A stretch of 64,000 nucleotides of DNA from Pseudomonas sp. RIT-PI-q. Lineage in GTDB: Bacteria; Pseudomonadota; Gammaproteobacteria; Pseudomonadales; Pseudomonadaceae. The first letter of the stretch is position 1. The number at the start of each line of letters is the position of its first letter. The DNA lies in the NCBI RefSeq assembly GCF_001297125.1, contig NZ_LHPC01000027.1, positions 61,066-125,065 on the forward strand. Direction: 5' to 3'. A model generated the notes under the pieces. The model saw only the letters and a program-made list of their open reading frames with translations. It was not told where the DNA came from and searched no databases. Position numbers and translations under genes: made by a program. Positions 42,136 to 51,375 of the stretch are shown here, in pieces.

Positions 42136-43671
42136 TCAAGTCGGCGCACGCGGTGGATACATTCGCGTCGGCAGCCAGAAAATCAGCAGGATCAGCGTCA
42201 GGGCGACGCCCGCCATGCACAGATAAAGATCCGAGGCCGTCAGCACCACGGCCTGCTCATGCAACCGATGAGCGAGGCCTGCACTCTCGCTGTCGGCCAG
42301 CGGTGAGTTGCCGAGGCTGTCCACCAACATGGTCGAATGAAAGTGCAACCTTGAAGTGGTCAACGCTTCGATCACACCGGTGGCAATCACCGCCGACAGA
42401 CCTTTTACGGTGTTGAACCACGCCGACGCGAACGGCCCTTCCATCGGGCTGATGCTGCCGGTCGCGAGCATCAACAGCGGCAACACGGCCATGGGCTGAC
42501 CGAAGATTTGCAGCAGTTGCAGCCCGTAGAAATCATCGCGAATCCACATCGATGTCAGCTGCGAACCGCCGATGCATGACAACGCCAGCATGCTCAGGCC
42601 GATCCCCAGCACCCAGCGGCAATCGACCCAACGCAGGTTGCACAACGCGGCCACCAAGGGCAGCGCGATCAGTTGCGGAAGCGCTGCCAACAGCATGATC
42701 GGCGCGGTCTGGATCGGGCGATAACCCTGGACCTGCGCCAGGTAACTCGATGGGATGATGATCACTGCCAGCAACACCACCAGCACGCCGGCCAGGGTCA
42801 GCAAGGCGAACGCCAGATTGCGGATGCCGAGCATCTGCATCTTGAAAAACGGGATCGGCTGCGACCACTCGTTGAGCAGAAACAGCACCAGCAACAGCAG
42901 CCCGCCGCCGAGCAATCCGCAGATCAGGTTGGACTCGAACCAGTCCAGCCGATTGCCCTGCAGGATGCCGATCACCAACATGCAAATCGCTGGAAACCCC
43001 AACAGCAAACCGAGCCAGTTGAACTGCTTGAAGCGCTCCAGCCGCAGCGGATCCTGAGGCAGACCGTAGGCCACTGCGAGCATGGCGATCAGGCACGGCG
43101 CGATGATTTGCCAGAAGGTCCATTGCCAGCCGACATGCTCGGTCCACAAACCGGCGAGCGGCGTGCCGAGGCCGGGACCAAACGTCGCCGTCAGGGCATA
43201 CCCGGCCAGGCCGTACAGCTTCACGTTGGCTGGCAGAAAGCGTAGCGCGACGGTCATCAGCATCGGCGGCAACGCGCCGCCCGCCAGCCCCTGCAAGGTG
43301 CGCAGGAGCAACAGGCTTTCGTAGTTCGGCGCGAGTGGGCACAACACGCCGAGCAAGGTGAACGCGCCGATGGCGTACAGGGTGAAACGCCGCAACGAAA
43401 ACGTCACCGCACACCACGGCGCGAAGGCCATGGCCGCTACCGAGGTCGCGGTGTAGCTGGCGACCAGCCAGGTGCCTTCGTCGTAGCCGATGGCCAACGC
43501 GCCGCGAATGTCGGCGAGAGCCACCTTGGTCACCATCTCGTTCAGGCCCGACACCAGCACGGCGAGCAAAACGCCCACCAGGCCGATGATGATCCGCAGA
43601 CCGAACACCGGTGGTGTAACAGCTGCTGGGCTGGCCGCGGCGAAAGGTGCCGTGGCCGTGAGGGAAGTCAT
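42136..43671 (-). CDS. EmrB-like MFS drug exporter (DHA2, 14 helices)
   Basis: 511 residues with about 14 membrane helices. ANVKLYGLAGYALTATFGPG and GWQWTFWQIIAPCLIAMLAV match the DHA2 pattern around helices 5-6 (motif C G-x-x-x-G-P), and MTKVALADIRGALAIGYDEG resembles EmrB helix 1-2. It exports hydrophobic compounds with EmrA and the NodT protein. The ATG at 43671 has GGAG upstream. Confidence 0.92.
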   Translation of the reverse strand: MTSLTATAPFAAASPAAVTPPVFGLRIIIGLVGVLLAVLVSGLNEMVTKVALADIRGALAIGYDEGTWLVASYTATSVAAMAFAPWCAVTFSLRRFTLYAIGAFTLLGVLCPLAPNYESLLLLRTLQGLAGGALPPMLMTVALRFLPANVKLYGLAGYALTATFGPGLGTPLAGLWTEHVGWQWTFWQIIAPCLIAMLAVAYGLPQDPLRLERFKQFNWLGLLLGFPAICMLVIGILQGNRLDWFESNLICGLLGGGLLLLVLFLLNEWSQPIPFFKMQMLGIRNLAFALLTLAGVLVVLLAVIIIPSSYLAQVQGYRPIQTAPIMLLAALPQLIALPLVAALCNLRWVDCRWVLGIGLSMLALSCIGGSQLTSMWIRDDFYGLQLLQIFGQPMAVLPLLMLATGSISPMEGPFASAWFNTVKGLSAVIATGVIEALTTSRLHFHSTMLVDSLGNSPLADSESAGLAHRLHEQAVVLTASDLYLCMAGVALTLILLIFWLPTRMYPPRAPT

Positions 43672-43792
43672 TGACTGCAAGCTCCGGGGTTTGAATACCG
43701 AAGCAGTTTAAGAAGTGCGGGGGCTGACGAAAATTGACTTATCGGCAGCTTATAAGTGCGCCCGATGCAGCAATCCAAAACTGCACTGACCT

Positions 43793-43885
43793 CTGTAGGA
43801 GCTGGCTTGCCAGCGAAGGCTATTTTTCATTCAGCCTCTTCGTCGCCTGACACACCGCATTCGCTGGCAAGCCAGCTCCTACAGG
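43793..43885. repeat. REP/BIME inverted pair (second family)
   Basis: An inverted pair of the GGAGCTGGCTTGCCAGCGAA family between the LysR gene and emrB, both on the minus strand. Confidence 0.9.
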
Positions 43886-43887
43886 GG

Positions 43888-44820
43888 TCAGTGATCAGAC
43901 TGAGTGGGCTGGGTCGCCAGCCACGTCTCATCGCAACAACTTTTGAGCGTCTCGCGCATCCAGCGATGGGCCGGGTCTTTGTCGAATCGCGGATGCCAGG
44001 ACTGGGTCAGCATGATGGTCGGCAATGGAATCGGCAGGGTGAACGAACGCAGCTTCAACCCCAGCCGCCGGACACTCAACAGCGCTTCCTTGGGCACCGG
44101 TAAAATCAGATCGGAATCAGGCAAGGCAAACATCGCTGCGTGGAAACTCGGCGCAATCACCGCCACCCGCCGCTCCAGCCCCAACGCATTAAGCGCCGTG
44201 TCGATCGGGCCACGGGCGATACCCCGGCGCGACATGCTGATATGAGAAAACCCGGCGTAGCGCTCAGCGGTGATCTCTGCATCGAACAGTGGATGATCCT
44301 CGCGCACCAGCCCGACAAAGTGCGTGGAAAACAGGTTCTGCACCTTCACTTCCGGCATCACCGGCCGATTGTTGCTGACGCTCAAATCGATCCGTCCTTC
44401 GCGCAAGGCTTCGTCATCCCCATCGCCCTCCGGGACAAAACGCAGCTCACAATGCGGGGCCTGGCGCTCCATCGTGTCAAACAGCTTGCCGCCGTAAACA
44501 CCGACAAAGAAATCGTTGGCGCGAATACTGAAGCGCCGGCGCAAACTGCCCAACTCCACCTCATCCGCCGAACGGAACAGCAGCGCGGCCTGCTCCACCA
44601 CCTCCCGCACTTGCTCGCGCAGCGCCTGCGCCTTGGGCGTCGGCACCAGACCACGACCGGCGCGCACCAGGATCGGATCGCCGATGGCCTCGCGGATCCG
44701 CGTCAGCGTGCGGCTCATGGCGGCCGGGCTGAGGTTCATCCGCCGCGCCGCGCCCACCACACTGCCCTCGTCGAGCAAGGCGTCGAGGGCGACCAACAGG
44801 TTCATGTCGGGGAGTTGCAT
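43888..44820 (-). CDS. LysR-family transcriptional regulator
   Basis: 310 residues. The N-terminal winged helix is LLVALDALLDEGSVVGAARR, MNLSPAAMSRTLTRIREAIG, DPILVRAGRGLVPTPKAQAL, which resembles the NodD-like branch. A periplasmic-binding-protein-like effector domain follows. It lies upstream of emrB on the same strand, a REP pair apart, so it is a candidate regulator of the efflux operon; unusually for LysR it is not divergent. Start at 44820 or 44829. Confidence 0.9.
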   Translation of the reverse strand: MQLPDMNLLVALDALLDEGSVVGAARRMNLSPAAMSRTLTRIREAIGDPILVRAGRGLVPTPKAQALREQVREVVEQAALLFRSADEVELGSLRRRFSIRANDFFVGVYGGKLFDTMERQAPHCELRFVPEGDGDDEALREGRIDLSVSNNRPVMPEVKVQNLFSTHFVGLVREDHPLFDAEITAERYAGFSHISMSRRGIARGPIDTALNALGLERRVAVIAPSFHAAMFALPDSDLILPVPKEALLSVRRLGLKLRSFTLPIPLPTIMLTQSWHPRFDKDPAHRWMRETLKSCCDETWLATQPTQSDH

Positions 44821-44868
44821 AGCGAGCACTCTTGTCGGATCGGGGCTGATTCAGACGCAATGCTAGCA

Positions 44869-44950
44869 GATCAAAAGATCGCAGCCTTCGGCAGCTCCTA
44901 CATTGAAATGCGCCTCTCCTGTAGGAGCTGCCGAAGGCTGCGATCTTTTT
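44869..44950. repeat. REP inverted pair (third family)
   Basis: GATCGCAGCCTTCGGCAGCT and its inverse flank a spacer of about 20 bases. Same family as 26439-26515. It separates the LysR gene from the RHS array. Confidence 0.88.
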
Positions 44951-45133
44951 CTCAAGCACACAAAAATCCAACAGATCAGCACTGCATACCGCAGCAGAGC
45001 TCCGCGCTGAGAGCTTTCAGTCGCAACAGCCGAATGCGGTGAACCTATCAGATCTGATAGTTCTCAAGCGTGAGTCAGGCGAGTAAAACTAAGAACCAAC
45101 ACTCTCGTGCGACCACTCCGCGGAGCTCCTCGT
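44951..45133 (+). promoter_or_regulatory. Shared upstream segment of the RHS units
   Basis: The part from about 45040 (AGTTCTCAAGC-containing) is closely repeated before the third RHS gene at about 47384-47474, including the sequence leading to the GGAGCTC before the start codon. This suggests the duplicated unit carries its own promoter. No clear -35/-10 was placed. Confidence 0.45.
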
Positions 45134-45958
45134 ATGACGCAAGCCAAAACGGTTGATCAAGAGAATATGCGTCGGCAACGCACGGTGCTGCTGGCGGTGG
45201 ATTTGAAAAACTCGGTACTCACCGAGCTCGACGCCAGCAACCCTAATCGCATGGCGTACTCGCCTTATGGTCATCAATCGGCACAGCGGGGGGTCATGAC
45301 GCGGCTGGGGTTTAACGGTGAACTGCTTGAGGTGAAACCGGAATGGTATTTGTTGGGCAACGGTTACCGGGCTTACAACCCGCGGTTGAAGCGTTTTCAT
45401 AGTCCGGACAGATTGAGTCCGTTTGGGGAAGGCGGGTTGAATGCGTATGGGTATTGCGAAGGGGAACCGGTGATGAATTCGGATCCGACGGGGCAATCGA
45501 TATGGGCGCTCTCGCGCGCCGTCATTTCACTGACCAACAAAATGGGAGCGGTCGCTACTCAAGTAGTTAGCAAGACCATAAACGCCGTCAATCGCGGAGT
45601 CTCACAGGTTGTGGGGGCTGCACAGAGGGCTAAACAGGCTTTTGCCGACAATTTTTTATTTGATCCAGACGTTTTAAAAAAACTCGGTCCTCCACCACCC
45701 AAAGTGACACCAAAACCACGAACTGATCTCGTCTTCCGTGACAATCGATACTCCAACGCATACAACAGTAAACATATTTCTAGACAACCAACCGGACAAG
45801 GAACAGTTCGACCGACTTCGTCTGCTCAAGGCCTCAGTTCTTCCAGAACCACGAGCGGCAATCAGCCCGGGGCCTTTCGGCAGCCGCTGTATGAAACTCA
45901 CTCGGAGTTACTAAACATGAATGGAAATCCCATCGCAACAATTCGCACGGGACGTTAG
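45134..45958 (+). CDS. Orphan RHS-core protein, unit 1
   Basis: 274 residues from the ATG at 45134 (GGAGCTC upstream). The RHS repeat-associated core is clear: YSPYGHQSAQRGVMTRLGFN, WYLLGNGYRAYNPRLKRFHS, PDRLSPFGEGGLNAYGYCEG, ending MNSDPTGQ, the DPxG boundary after which RHS proteins carry variable tails. The tail here is about 155 residues, with a Pro/Lys-rich linker (LGPPPPKVTPKPRTDLVFRD) and no recognised toxin domain. It lacks the long RHS shell and any export signal, as is common for short Pseudomonas RHS orphans. Function unknown. Confidence 0.8.
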   Translation: MTQAKTVDQENMRRQRTVLLAVDLKNSVLTELDASNPNRMAYSPYGHQSAQRGVMTRLGFNGELLEVKPEWYLLGNGYRAYNPRLKRFHSPDRLSPFGEGGLNAYGYCEGEPVMNSDPTGQSIWALSRAVISLTNKMGAVATQVVSKTINAVNRGVSQVVGAAQRAKQAFADNFLFDPDVLKKLGPPPPKVTPKPRTDLVFRDNRYSNAYNSKHISRQPTGQGTVRPTSSAQGLSSSRTTSGNQPGAFRQPLYETHSELLNMNGNPIATIRTGR

Positions 45959-46032
45959 ACGCCTTCAAACATCACCGCGGTGGCCGTACGCCACTGTTTC
46001 TCTTCGGCCTCACTTCCTCGGAACTCACGGTA

Positions 46033-47089
46033 ATGACTCAAACCAGGCCTGATACTCCAGAGAAACTAACCCGCAAGCGCGTAGTGCTGCTGGCGCACCA
46101 ACAGCAGCCGCTCGATCATAGGTGAAATAGTCGATGGCAAGACCAACACCATCGCTTACTCCACCTACGGCGAGCAATCCGCGCAGCAGGACGTCGCGAC
46201 ACGGCTGGGCTTCAACGGTCAATTGCGCGAAGCGAATATCGGCTGGTATTTACTGGGCAACGGCTACCGCGCCTACAACCCGCGATTGATGCGGTTTCAT
46301 AGCCCGGACAGTTGGAGTCCGTTTGGTAGGGGGGGATTGAATGCGTATATGTATTGCGTGGGGGATCCGGTGAATCGGTCGGATCCGACGGGGCATACCG
46401 TTCTGGTCGCGCTATTTCTCGCTGCACGTGACCTCGGCGGACAATTCAAGTCTCCAAATTATCGATCCAGCCCACCCCCCCCAATTAATACGCAAAACGC
46501 TGCCGCTGGTGCACGCACTCTCCAACAAAGCCTGACCTTTGAGAAAACACATGATATGTCAGGTTTTTCCGGTGCTTTTTCGTACGTTGCCGGGCCAAAA
46601 CCTCAAAACAAACTCATAGGCAAGTATCCGTCGCAAGGTGAGGGCAACAATAATAAACCAGGTTCGGTTTTCAACAGAAATATCCCGATTACAAAGGCAA
46701 TCGCCGCTACTGCCCGGCGAAGTCATGCACCTGGAAGAAGGCCGCCGCCACCGCCCCCGGGGGGTAAGGTTGCAGCAAGCCCGACGACATCAGATTTACC
46801 ACCGACGTATGAGCAGGCTACGTCTGGGAAGAAATACTGGACTTATGACACTCTTGCAGCAGCAATTCAGCCTAAAACTCCTGGGGTTAACAGAATGGCC
46901 GTAGATCGCATGGACAATTTGGGAGCTGCTGCACCCTACCAGGCACCAGCAGCACTGCCACCGACACCGCCACCGACACCGCCGAGGGCGGTGCCACCGC
47001 CAGGGCCTATGGGTGATGAACTAGGCCAACTTCTTGCACAATTAGACGCCATACAACAGGAGGTGAATGAAATTCGGCGAGGCAACTGA
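46033..47089 (+). pseudogene. Orphan RHS-core gene, unit 2 (5' frameshift)
   Basis: An ATG at 46033 starts an RHS-like N-terminus (KRVVLLAH) that meets a stop after about 30 codons. Against unit 3 there is one extra base near 46098, and the following frame is intact from GEIVDGKTNTIAYSTYGEQS to 47089. An internal ATG at 46223 could give a 288-residue product keeping most of the core (WYLLGNGYRAYNPRLMRFHS, NRSDPTGH). The tail is about 230 residues and proline-rich, with PPPPPPGG, LPPTYEQATSG and LPPTPPPTPPRAVPPPGP, ending in a short helical segment. Its first 100 tail residues match unit 3 closely. Confidence 0.7.
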
Positions 47090-47474
47090 ACTAAATGTTT
47101 AAAACTGCTGGGGCACTGCAAGCAACACGATGTCGAGCTTCGCTTGTCGGCATTGGCAGACGTGTTAATGCCCTTTCTCGCCAGTACTTTCACCTCCCTC
47201 ACCGCGACATCCCCCACCGCTTCACCGTCACCCGCTCCAACGTATCAAACACCAGATTCTCCACCAGCAACCCAATGAGGATCACCACCGCCAACCCGGC
47301 AAACACCTTATCCTTATACAGCTCATTACGATTCTGAAAGATGTACCACCTTAACCCACCCTTGTAATGCCTGTAGATCAAAGAACCTATTAGTTCTGAT
47401 AGTTCTCAAGCTTGAATCAAGCGTGTAGAACTAAAGGCCAATATTCTCCTCGGCCCTTCCACGGAGCTCGCGGT
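47090..47474. other. Intergenic region between RHS units 2 and 3
   Basis: About 385 bases containing the copied permease tail (47208-47364) and a copy of the RHS upstream segment (about 47384-47474). Nothing else is recognisable. Confidence 0.7.
47199..47381 (-). pseudogene. Duplicated 3' end of the ABC permease gene
   Basis: Positions 47208-47364 match 48588-48744, the 3' end of the permease gene, base for base in register over 157 positions with few changes. The copy still encodes GLRWYIFQNRNELYKDKVFA through VENLVFDTLERVTVKRWGM. The rest of the permease is absent, so this is a fragment carried along when the neighbouring RHS unit was duplicated. A small frame (47199-47381) happens to be open through it. 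Confidence 0.9.
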
Positions 47475-48521
47475 ATGACTCAAGCCAAGCTTGTTGCTCA
47501 AGAGAATCCGAACCGGCAGCGCGTGGTGCTGCTCGCGACCAATAGCAGCCATTCGATCATTGGCGAAATCGTTGATGGCAAGACTAACGCCATCGCTTAC
47601 TCCACCTACGGCGAGCAATCCGCGCAGCAGGGCATCGAGACACAGCTGGGCTTCAACGGTCAATTGCGCGAAGGGAGTATCGGCTGGTATTTACTGGGCA
47701 ACGGTTACCGCGCCTACAACCCGCGATTGATGCGGTTTCATAGCCCGGACAGTTGGAGTCCGTTTGGTAGGGGTGGGTTGAATGCGTATATGTATTGTGT
47801 GGGGGATCCGGTGAATCGGTCGGACCCGACGGGGCATACCGTTCTGGTCGCGCTATTTCTCGCTGCACGTGACCTCGGCGGACAATTCAAGTCTCCAAAT
47901 TATCGATCCAGCCCACCCCCCCCAATTAATACGCAAAACGCTGCCGCTGGTGCACGCGCTCTTCAACAAAGCCTGACCTTTGAGAAAACACATGATAGTT
48001 CAGGTATTTCCCGTGCTTTTTCGTACATTGCCGGGCCAAAACCCAAAAACAAATTTATAGGTGAATATCCATCACAGGGTGAAGGAAACAATAATAATTC
48101 GGGATCGATTTTCAAGAGAAATGTCTCGATTCCATTGGCTATCGCCGATACTGCACGGCGAAGTAATTCCTCTGTAAGGGATCTTCCGGCGAGTGGTTTT
48201 GCTGGAACACGGACTAAGTCAGGACCACCAATATCACCCTCTCCTGCACAACGCTGGGGAAATTTACGAGGTGGTGGTGGCCCTAGCAGTTCGGGCAAGC
48301 ATCCCAAGGATCTCGCGTCGAGAGGTACAGAATCCAAACCTTATGGAATTCAATACCGCCCCGAAAGTACCGCCCCTAAAAGTGATGGATGGATGCCCCA
48401 TGATAATGGTCCTAATAGCGTGGAAGGTTATGACTATCGTGGTGTGAATGGGGGAAATCAGTACAGGCGACCGCCAGACGGCGGTGCCGGCGGCCGCAAT
48501 TCTTCTATACGTCAAGGCTGA
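47475..48521 (+). CDS. Orphan RHS-core protein, unit 3
   Basis: 348 residues from the ATG at 47475 (GGAGCTC upstream). It has the complete short RHS core: NRQRVVLLATNSSHSIIGEI, GEQSAQQGIETQLGFNGQLR, WYLLGNGYRAYNPRLMRFHS and NRSDPTGH. Its tail shares about 100 residues with unit 2 (TVLVALFLAARDLGGQFKSP onward) and then diverges into a Gly/Ser/Pro-rich end (RWGNLRGGGGPSSSGKHP, NGGNQYRRPPDGGAGGRN). No known toxin domain or adjacent immunity gene is seen. It converges on the permease gene. Confidence 0.8.
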   Translation: MTQAKLVAQENPNRQRVVLLATNSSHSIIGEIVDGKTNAIAYSTYGEQSAQQGIETQLGFNGQLREGSIGWYLLGNGYRAYNPRLMRFHSPDSWSPFGRGGLNAYMYCVGDPVNRSDPTGHTVLVALFLAARDLGGQFKSPNYRSSPPPPINTQNAAAGARALQQSLTFEKTHDSSGISRAFSYIAGPKPKNKFIGEYPSQGEGNNNNSGSIFKRNVSIPLAIADTARRSNSSVRDLPASGFAGTRTKSGPPISPSPAQRWGNLRGGGGPSSSGKHPKDLASRGTESKPYGIQYRPESTAPKSDGWMPHDNGPNSVEGYDYRGVNGGNQYRRPPDGGAGGRNSSIRQG

Positions 48522-48578
48522 AGCCGATAGCTGCACTCGATTTCTGGAATAGAGTCTTTCCGGCGAACTCATCGCTTC

Positions 48579-49445
48579 CTACTGCTGCATCCCCCACCGC
48601 TTCACCGTCACCCGCTCCAACGTATCAAACACCAGATTCTCCACCAGCAACCCAATCAAAATTACCACCGCCAACCCGGCAAACACCTTATCCGTATACA
48701 GCTCATTGCGATTCTGAAAGATGTACCACCCCAACCCACCCTTGCCGCTGGTAGCGCCAAACACCAACTCCGCCGCGATCAACGTGCGCCAGGCGAACGC
48801 CCAGCCAATTTTCAGCCCGGCGAGGATCGACGGCAGCGCCGCCGGGATCAGGATGAACAGCACAAAGCGCATGCCCTTAAGCCCGTAATTGCGCCCGGCC
48901 ATGCGCAGGGTTTCCGAGACGCCGAGAAACCCGGCATAGGTGTTCAACGCCAAGGCCCAGAGCACCGAATGCACCAGCACGAAAATCAGGCTGTTCTGCC
49001 CCAATCCAAACCACAGCAGCGCCAGCGGTAAGAGCGCAATCGCCGGCAGCGGGTTGAACATCGAGGTCAAGGTACTCAGCAGGTCGCGACCGAATTGCGT
49101 CGACACCGCCAACGTGGTCAGGGCAAACGCCAGGACGATGCCGATCAGGTAACCCTTGAGCAGTACAACCAGCGAAATCCACACCTTGCCCAGCAATTCG
49201 CCACTGAGCAGGCCGTCATACAGCGCGCTGGCGGTTTGCAGAAAACTCGGCAGCAGCAGGTCGTTGTTCTGAATGCGGGCGACCACTTCCCATAGTACGG
49301 CGAGCAGAATCAGGATCAGGCTTTTGCGCAGCCAGCCCTGTTGCCACAACCGTTGGCCGAGGGGCAGTTCACGCTCCAGCGGCACGCTGGTGAGCGGCTG
49401 TAATACGGTTTCGAATTCTTCACGCGGGGATGATAAATGGCTCAT
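48579..49445 (-). CDS. ABC transporter permease (SsuC/TauC family)
   Basis: 288 residues with about six membrane helices and the EAA loop in LRMAGRNYGLKGMRFVLFIL (the family form of EAA...G). The C-terminus GLGWYIFQNRNELYTDKVFA, ENLVFDTLERVTVKRWGMQQ is typical of taurine, alkanesulfonate and nitrate importers. It is the last gene of an operon with the dioxygenase, binding protein and ATPase. Its 3' end is the source of the fragment at 47208-47364. Confidence 0.92.
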   Translation of the reverse strand: MSHLSSPREEFETVLQPLTSVPLERELPLGQRLWQQGWLRKSLILILLAVLWEVVARIQNNDLLLPSFLQTASALYDGLLSGELLGKVWISLVVLLKGYLIGIVLAFALTTLAVSTQFGRDLLSTLTSMFNPLPAIALLPLALLWFGLGQNSLIFVLVHSVLWALALNTYAGFLGVSETLRMAGRNYGLKGMRFVLFILIPAALPSILAGLKIGWAFAWRTLIAAELVFGATSGKGGLGWYIFQNRNELYTDKVFAGLAVVILIGLLVENLVFDTLERVTVKRWGMQQ

Positions 49446-49466
49446 CGGGCCCTCCTCTCAACGGGG

Positions 49467-50327
49467 TCAATAAGCGATGCGGATGTCGGCGAAATCCAGT
49501 TCACGTTCGGTTTCCGCTGACTGGCCTTCATCGAACAACAACCGATGAATCCGCCGCGCCGATGCCTGGAACGCCACGCCACCGAGGCTGTGCAAATCGT
49601 ATTGATGGCTGTGGACTTCCGCGCGCACCCGGCCCGGATGCGGCGACAACAGCAGGATGCGATTACCCACCACCAGCGCCTCTTCGATGGAGTGCGTCAC
49701 GAACAGCAGGGTGAAGCGCACCTCTTCCCAGAGCAGCAGCAATTCTTCCTGCATCTTGCGTCGGGTCAGCGCGTCGAGGGCGGCGAAGGGTTCGTCCATC
49801 AGGAGGATTTTCGGCTGCATCGCCAACGCCCGGGCAATCGCCACACGCGCTTTCATGCCGCCGGAAAGGGTGTGCGGATAGGCATCGGCAAACGCCGCCA
49901 GACCGACTTTTTCCAGGTAGTGCAGCGCCCGCTCTTCAGCTTCTTTGCGCTTGAGGGTTTTCGACGCCAGCAACGGAAACATCACGTTCTGTTTGACGGT
50001 TTTCCACGGCGGCAGTTGATCGAATTCCTGGAACACCACAATCCGGTCCGGCCCCGGCGCGTTGACGGTTTGGCCCTGAAGACGAATCTCGCCTTCACAA
50101 GGCTGGATGAACCCGGCAACCGCCTTGAGCAACGTCGACTTGCCGCACCCGGACGGACCGAGCAGCACAAAGCGGTCCGCCGGATCGATCTCGAAACTGA
50201 CTTGATGGGTCGCACGAACGACTCGCTGTGGCGTGCGGTATTCCAGGCTGACATTGTCGACCGACAGCAGCGCTTGGGCTGCCGCGATCGGTTTGCTGGC
50301 CGTGTGGCCTTGCAAAGGGGCGTTCAT
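49467..50327 (-). CDS. ABC transporter ATP-binding protein (SsuB/TauB family)
   Basis: 286 residues. Walker [17 protein letters not shown], signature LSGGMKARVAIARALA, Walker B ILLMDEPFAALDALTRRKMQ and the H-loop LLFVTHSIEEALVVGNRILL are intact. It energises sulfonate-type import. The start at 50327 (MNAPLQGHTA) lies 5 bases after the binding-protein stop. Confidence 0.92.
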   Translation of the reverse strand: MNAPLQGHTASKPIAAAQALLSVDNVSLEYRTPQRVVRATHQVSFEIDPADRFVLLGPSGCGKSTLLKAVAGFIQPCEGEIRLQGQTVNAPGPDRIVVFQEFDQLPPWKTVKQNVMFPLLASKTLKRKEAEERALHYLEKVGLAAFADAYPHTLSGGMKARVAIARALAMQPKILLMDEPFAALDALTRRKMQEELLLLWEEVRFTLLFVTHSIEEALVVGNRILLLSPHPGRVRAEVHSHQYDLHSLGGVAFQASARRIHRLLFDEGQSAETERELDFADIRIAY

Positions 50328-50332
50328 CTCGA

Positions 50333-51358
50333 TCAGCTCCCTTGCAGCGGCTTGGTGTCCTGGAAGAAGTAGTCCTTCCACGAATCCGGTTTGTTTTTGA
50401 TCGCGCCGACGCGGTAGAGAAACTCGGCCAACGGGTAAGTATTTTTCGGCGTAACGCTGAATTCGAACTGCGGGTTGTCGATGATTTTCAGCAGCGCTGC
50501 GCGATCGATTTTGGCCTTGGTCACGCGTATGTACGTGTCGGCCGCAGCGCCTTTGTCGTTCTGGGCAAACTGCGCCGCCTCGGCCAGTGCTTCGACGAAC
50601 GCCTTATAGGTTTTCGGGTTTTCGTCGCGGAATTTCTCGGTGGCGAACAGCACGGTCGGCGAGTTCGGGCCGAGCAGGTCATAGGTGTTCAGCACCACAT
50701 GCACGTTAGGGTTTTCCAGTGCCTGATCCTGGAACGGCGGGTTGGAGAAATGACCAGTCAGCTCAGTGCCGCCAGCGATCAGCGCAGCGGTCGCGTCCGG
50801 GTGCGGCAGGGCGATGGTGTACTTGTCGAGGCGATTGAATTCCTTGTCGCCCCACTGCTTGGCGGCCGCGTACTGCAGGAAGCGCGACTGCACCGACACG
50901 CCTACCGCCGGCACCGCGATGCGGTCCTTCTCGGTGAAGTCGGCAATGGTTTTGACCTTGGGATTGTTGCTCACCAGGTAGTACGGGAAGTTGCCGAGGG
51001 AAGCCACGGCTTTGACGTTCTGCTTGCCGTGGGTGCGGTCCCAGATGGTCAGCAGTGGACCGACACCAGCGCCGGCAATGTCGATGGAACCGGAGAGCAA
51101 CGCGTCGTTGACCGCCGCACCGCCGGAGAGCTGCGTCCAGTCGACCTTGATGTCGATGCCTTCCTGCTTGCCGTACTTCTCGATCAGGTTCTGATCGCGC
51201 ACCACATTGAGCAACAGGTAAACGATGCCGAACTGCTCGGCGATGCGAATTTCACCTTCGGCATGGGCCACGGGCGGCGCCACCAGGCTGCTGGCGAGCA
51301 GGCTGAAACCCAGGCCGATGGCGGCGGCCAGCGGTGCCAATGAAAGACGTTTGAGCAT
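50333..51358 (-). CDS. ABC transporter substrate-binding protein (SsuA/TauA/NMT1-like)
   Basis: 341 residues with a signal peptide (AIGLGFSLLASSLVAPPVAH, cleavage after HAE-like AHA near residue 33). The mature protein has the NMT1/SsuA pattern: IRIAEQFGIVYLLLNVVRDQ, QLSGGAAVNDALLSGSIDIA and FLQYAAAKQWGDKEFNRLDK. It presents the organosulfur (or similar) ligand to the permease. Located between the TauD-like gene and the ATPase gene. Confidence 0.9.
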   Translation of the reverse strand: MLKRLSLAPLAAAIGLGFSLLASSLVAPPVAHAEGEIRIAEQFGIVYLLLNVVRDQNLIEKYGKQEGIDIKVDWTQLSGGAAVNDALLSGSIDIAGAGVGPLLTIWDRTHGKQNVKAVASLGNFPYYLVSNNPKVKTIADFTEKDRIAVPAVGVSVQSRFLQYAAAKQWGDKEFNRLDKYTIALPHPDATAALIAGGTELTGHFSNPPFQDQALENPNVHVVLNTYDLLGPNSPTVLFATEKFRDENPKTYKAFVEALAEAAQFAQNDKGAAADTYIRVTKAKIDRAALLKIIDNPQFEFSVTPKNTYPLAEFLYRVGAIKNKPDSWKDYFFQDTKPLQGS

Positions 51359-51375
51359 GGTGGTTCTCCGACAAA

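Noticed and set aside
45134..48521. RHS toxin-immunity pairs
   Set aside because: The tails show no toxin fold I recognise and no small immunity gene lies between the units; spacer DNA there is permease fragment or upstream repeat.
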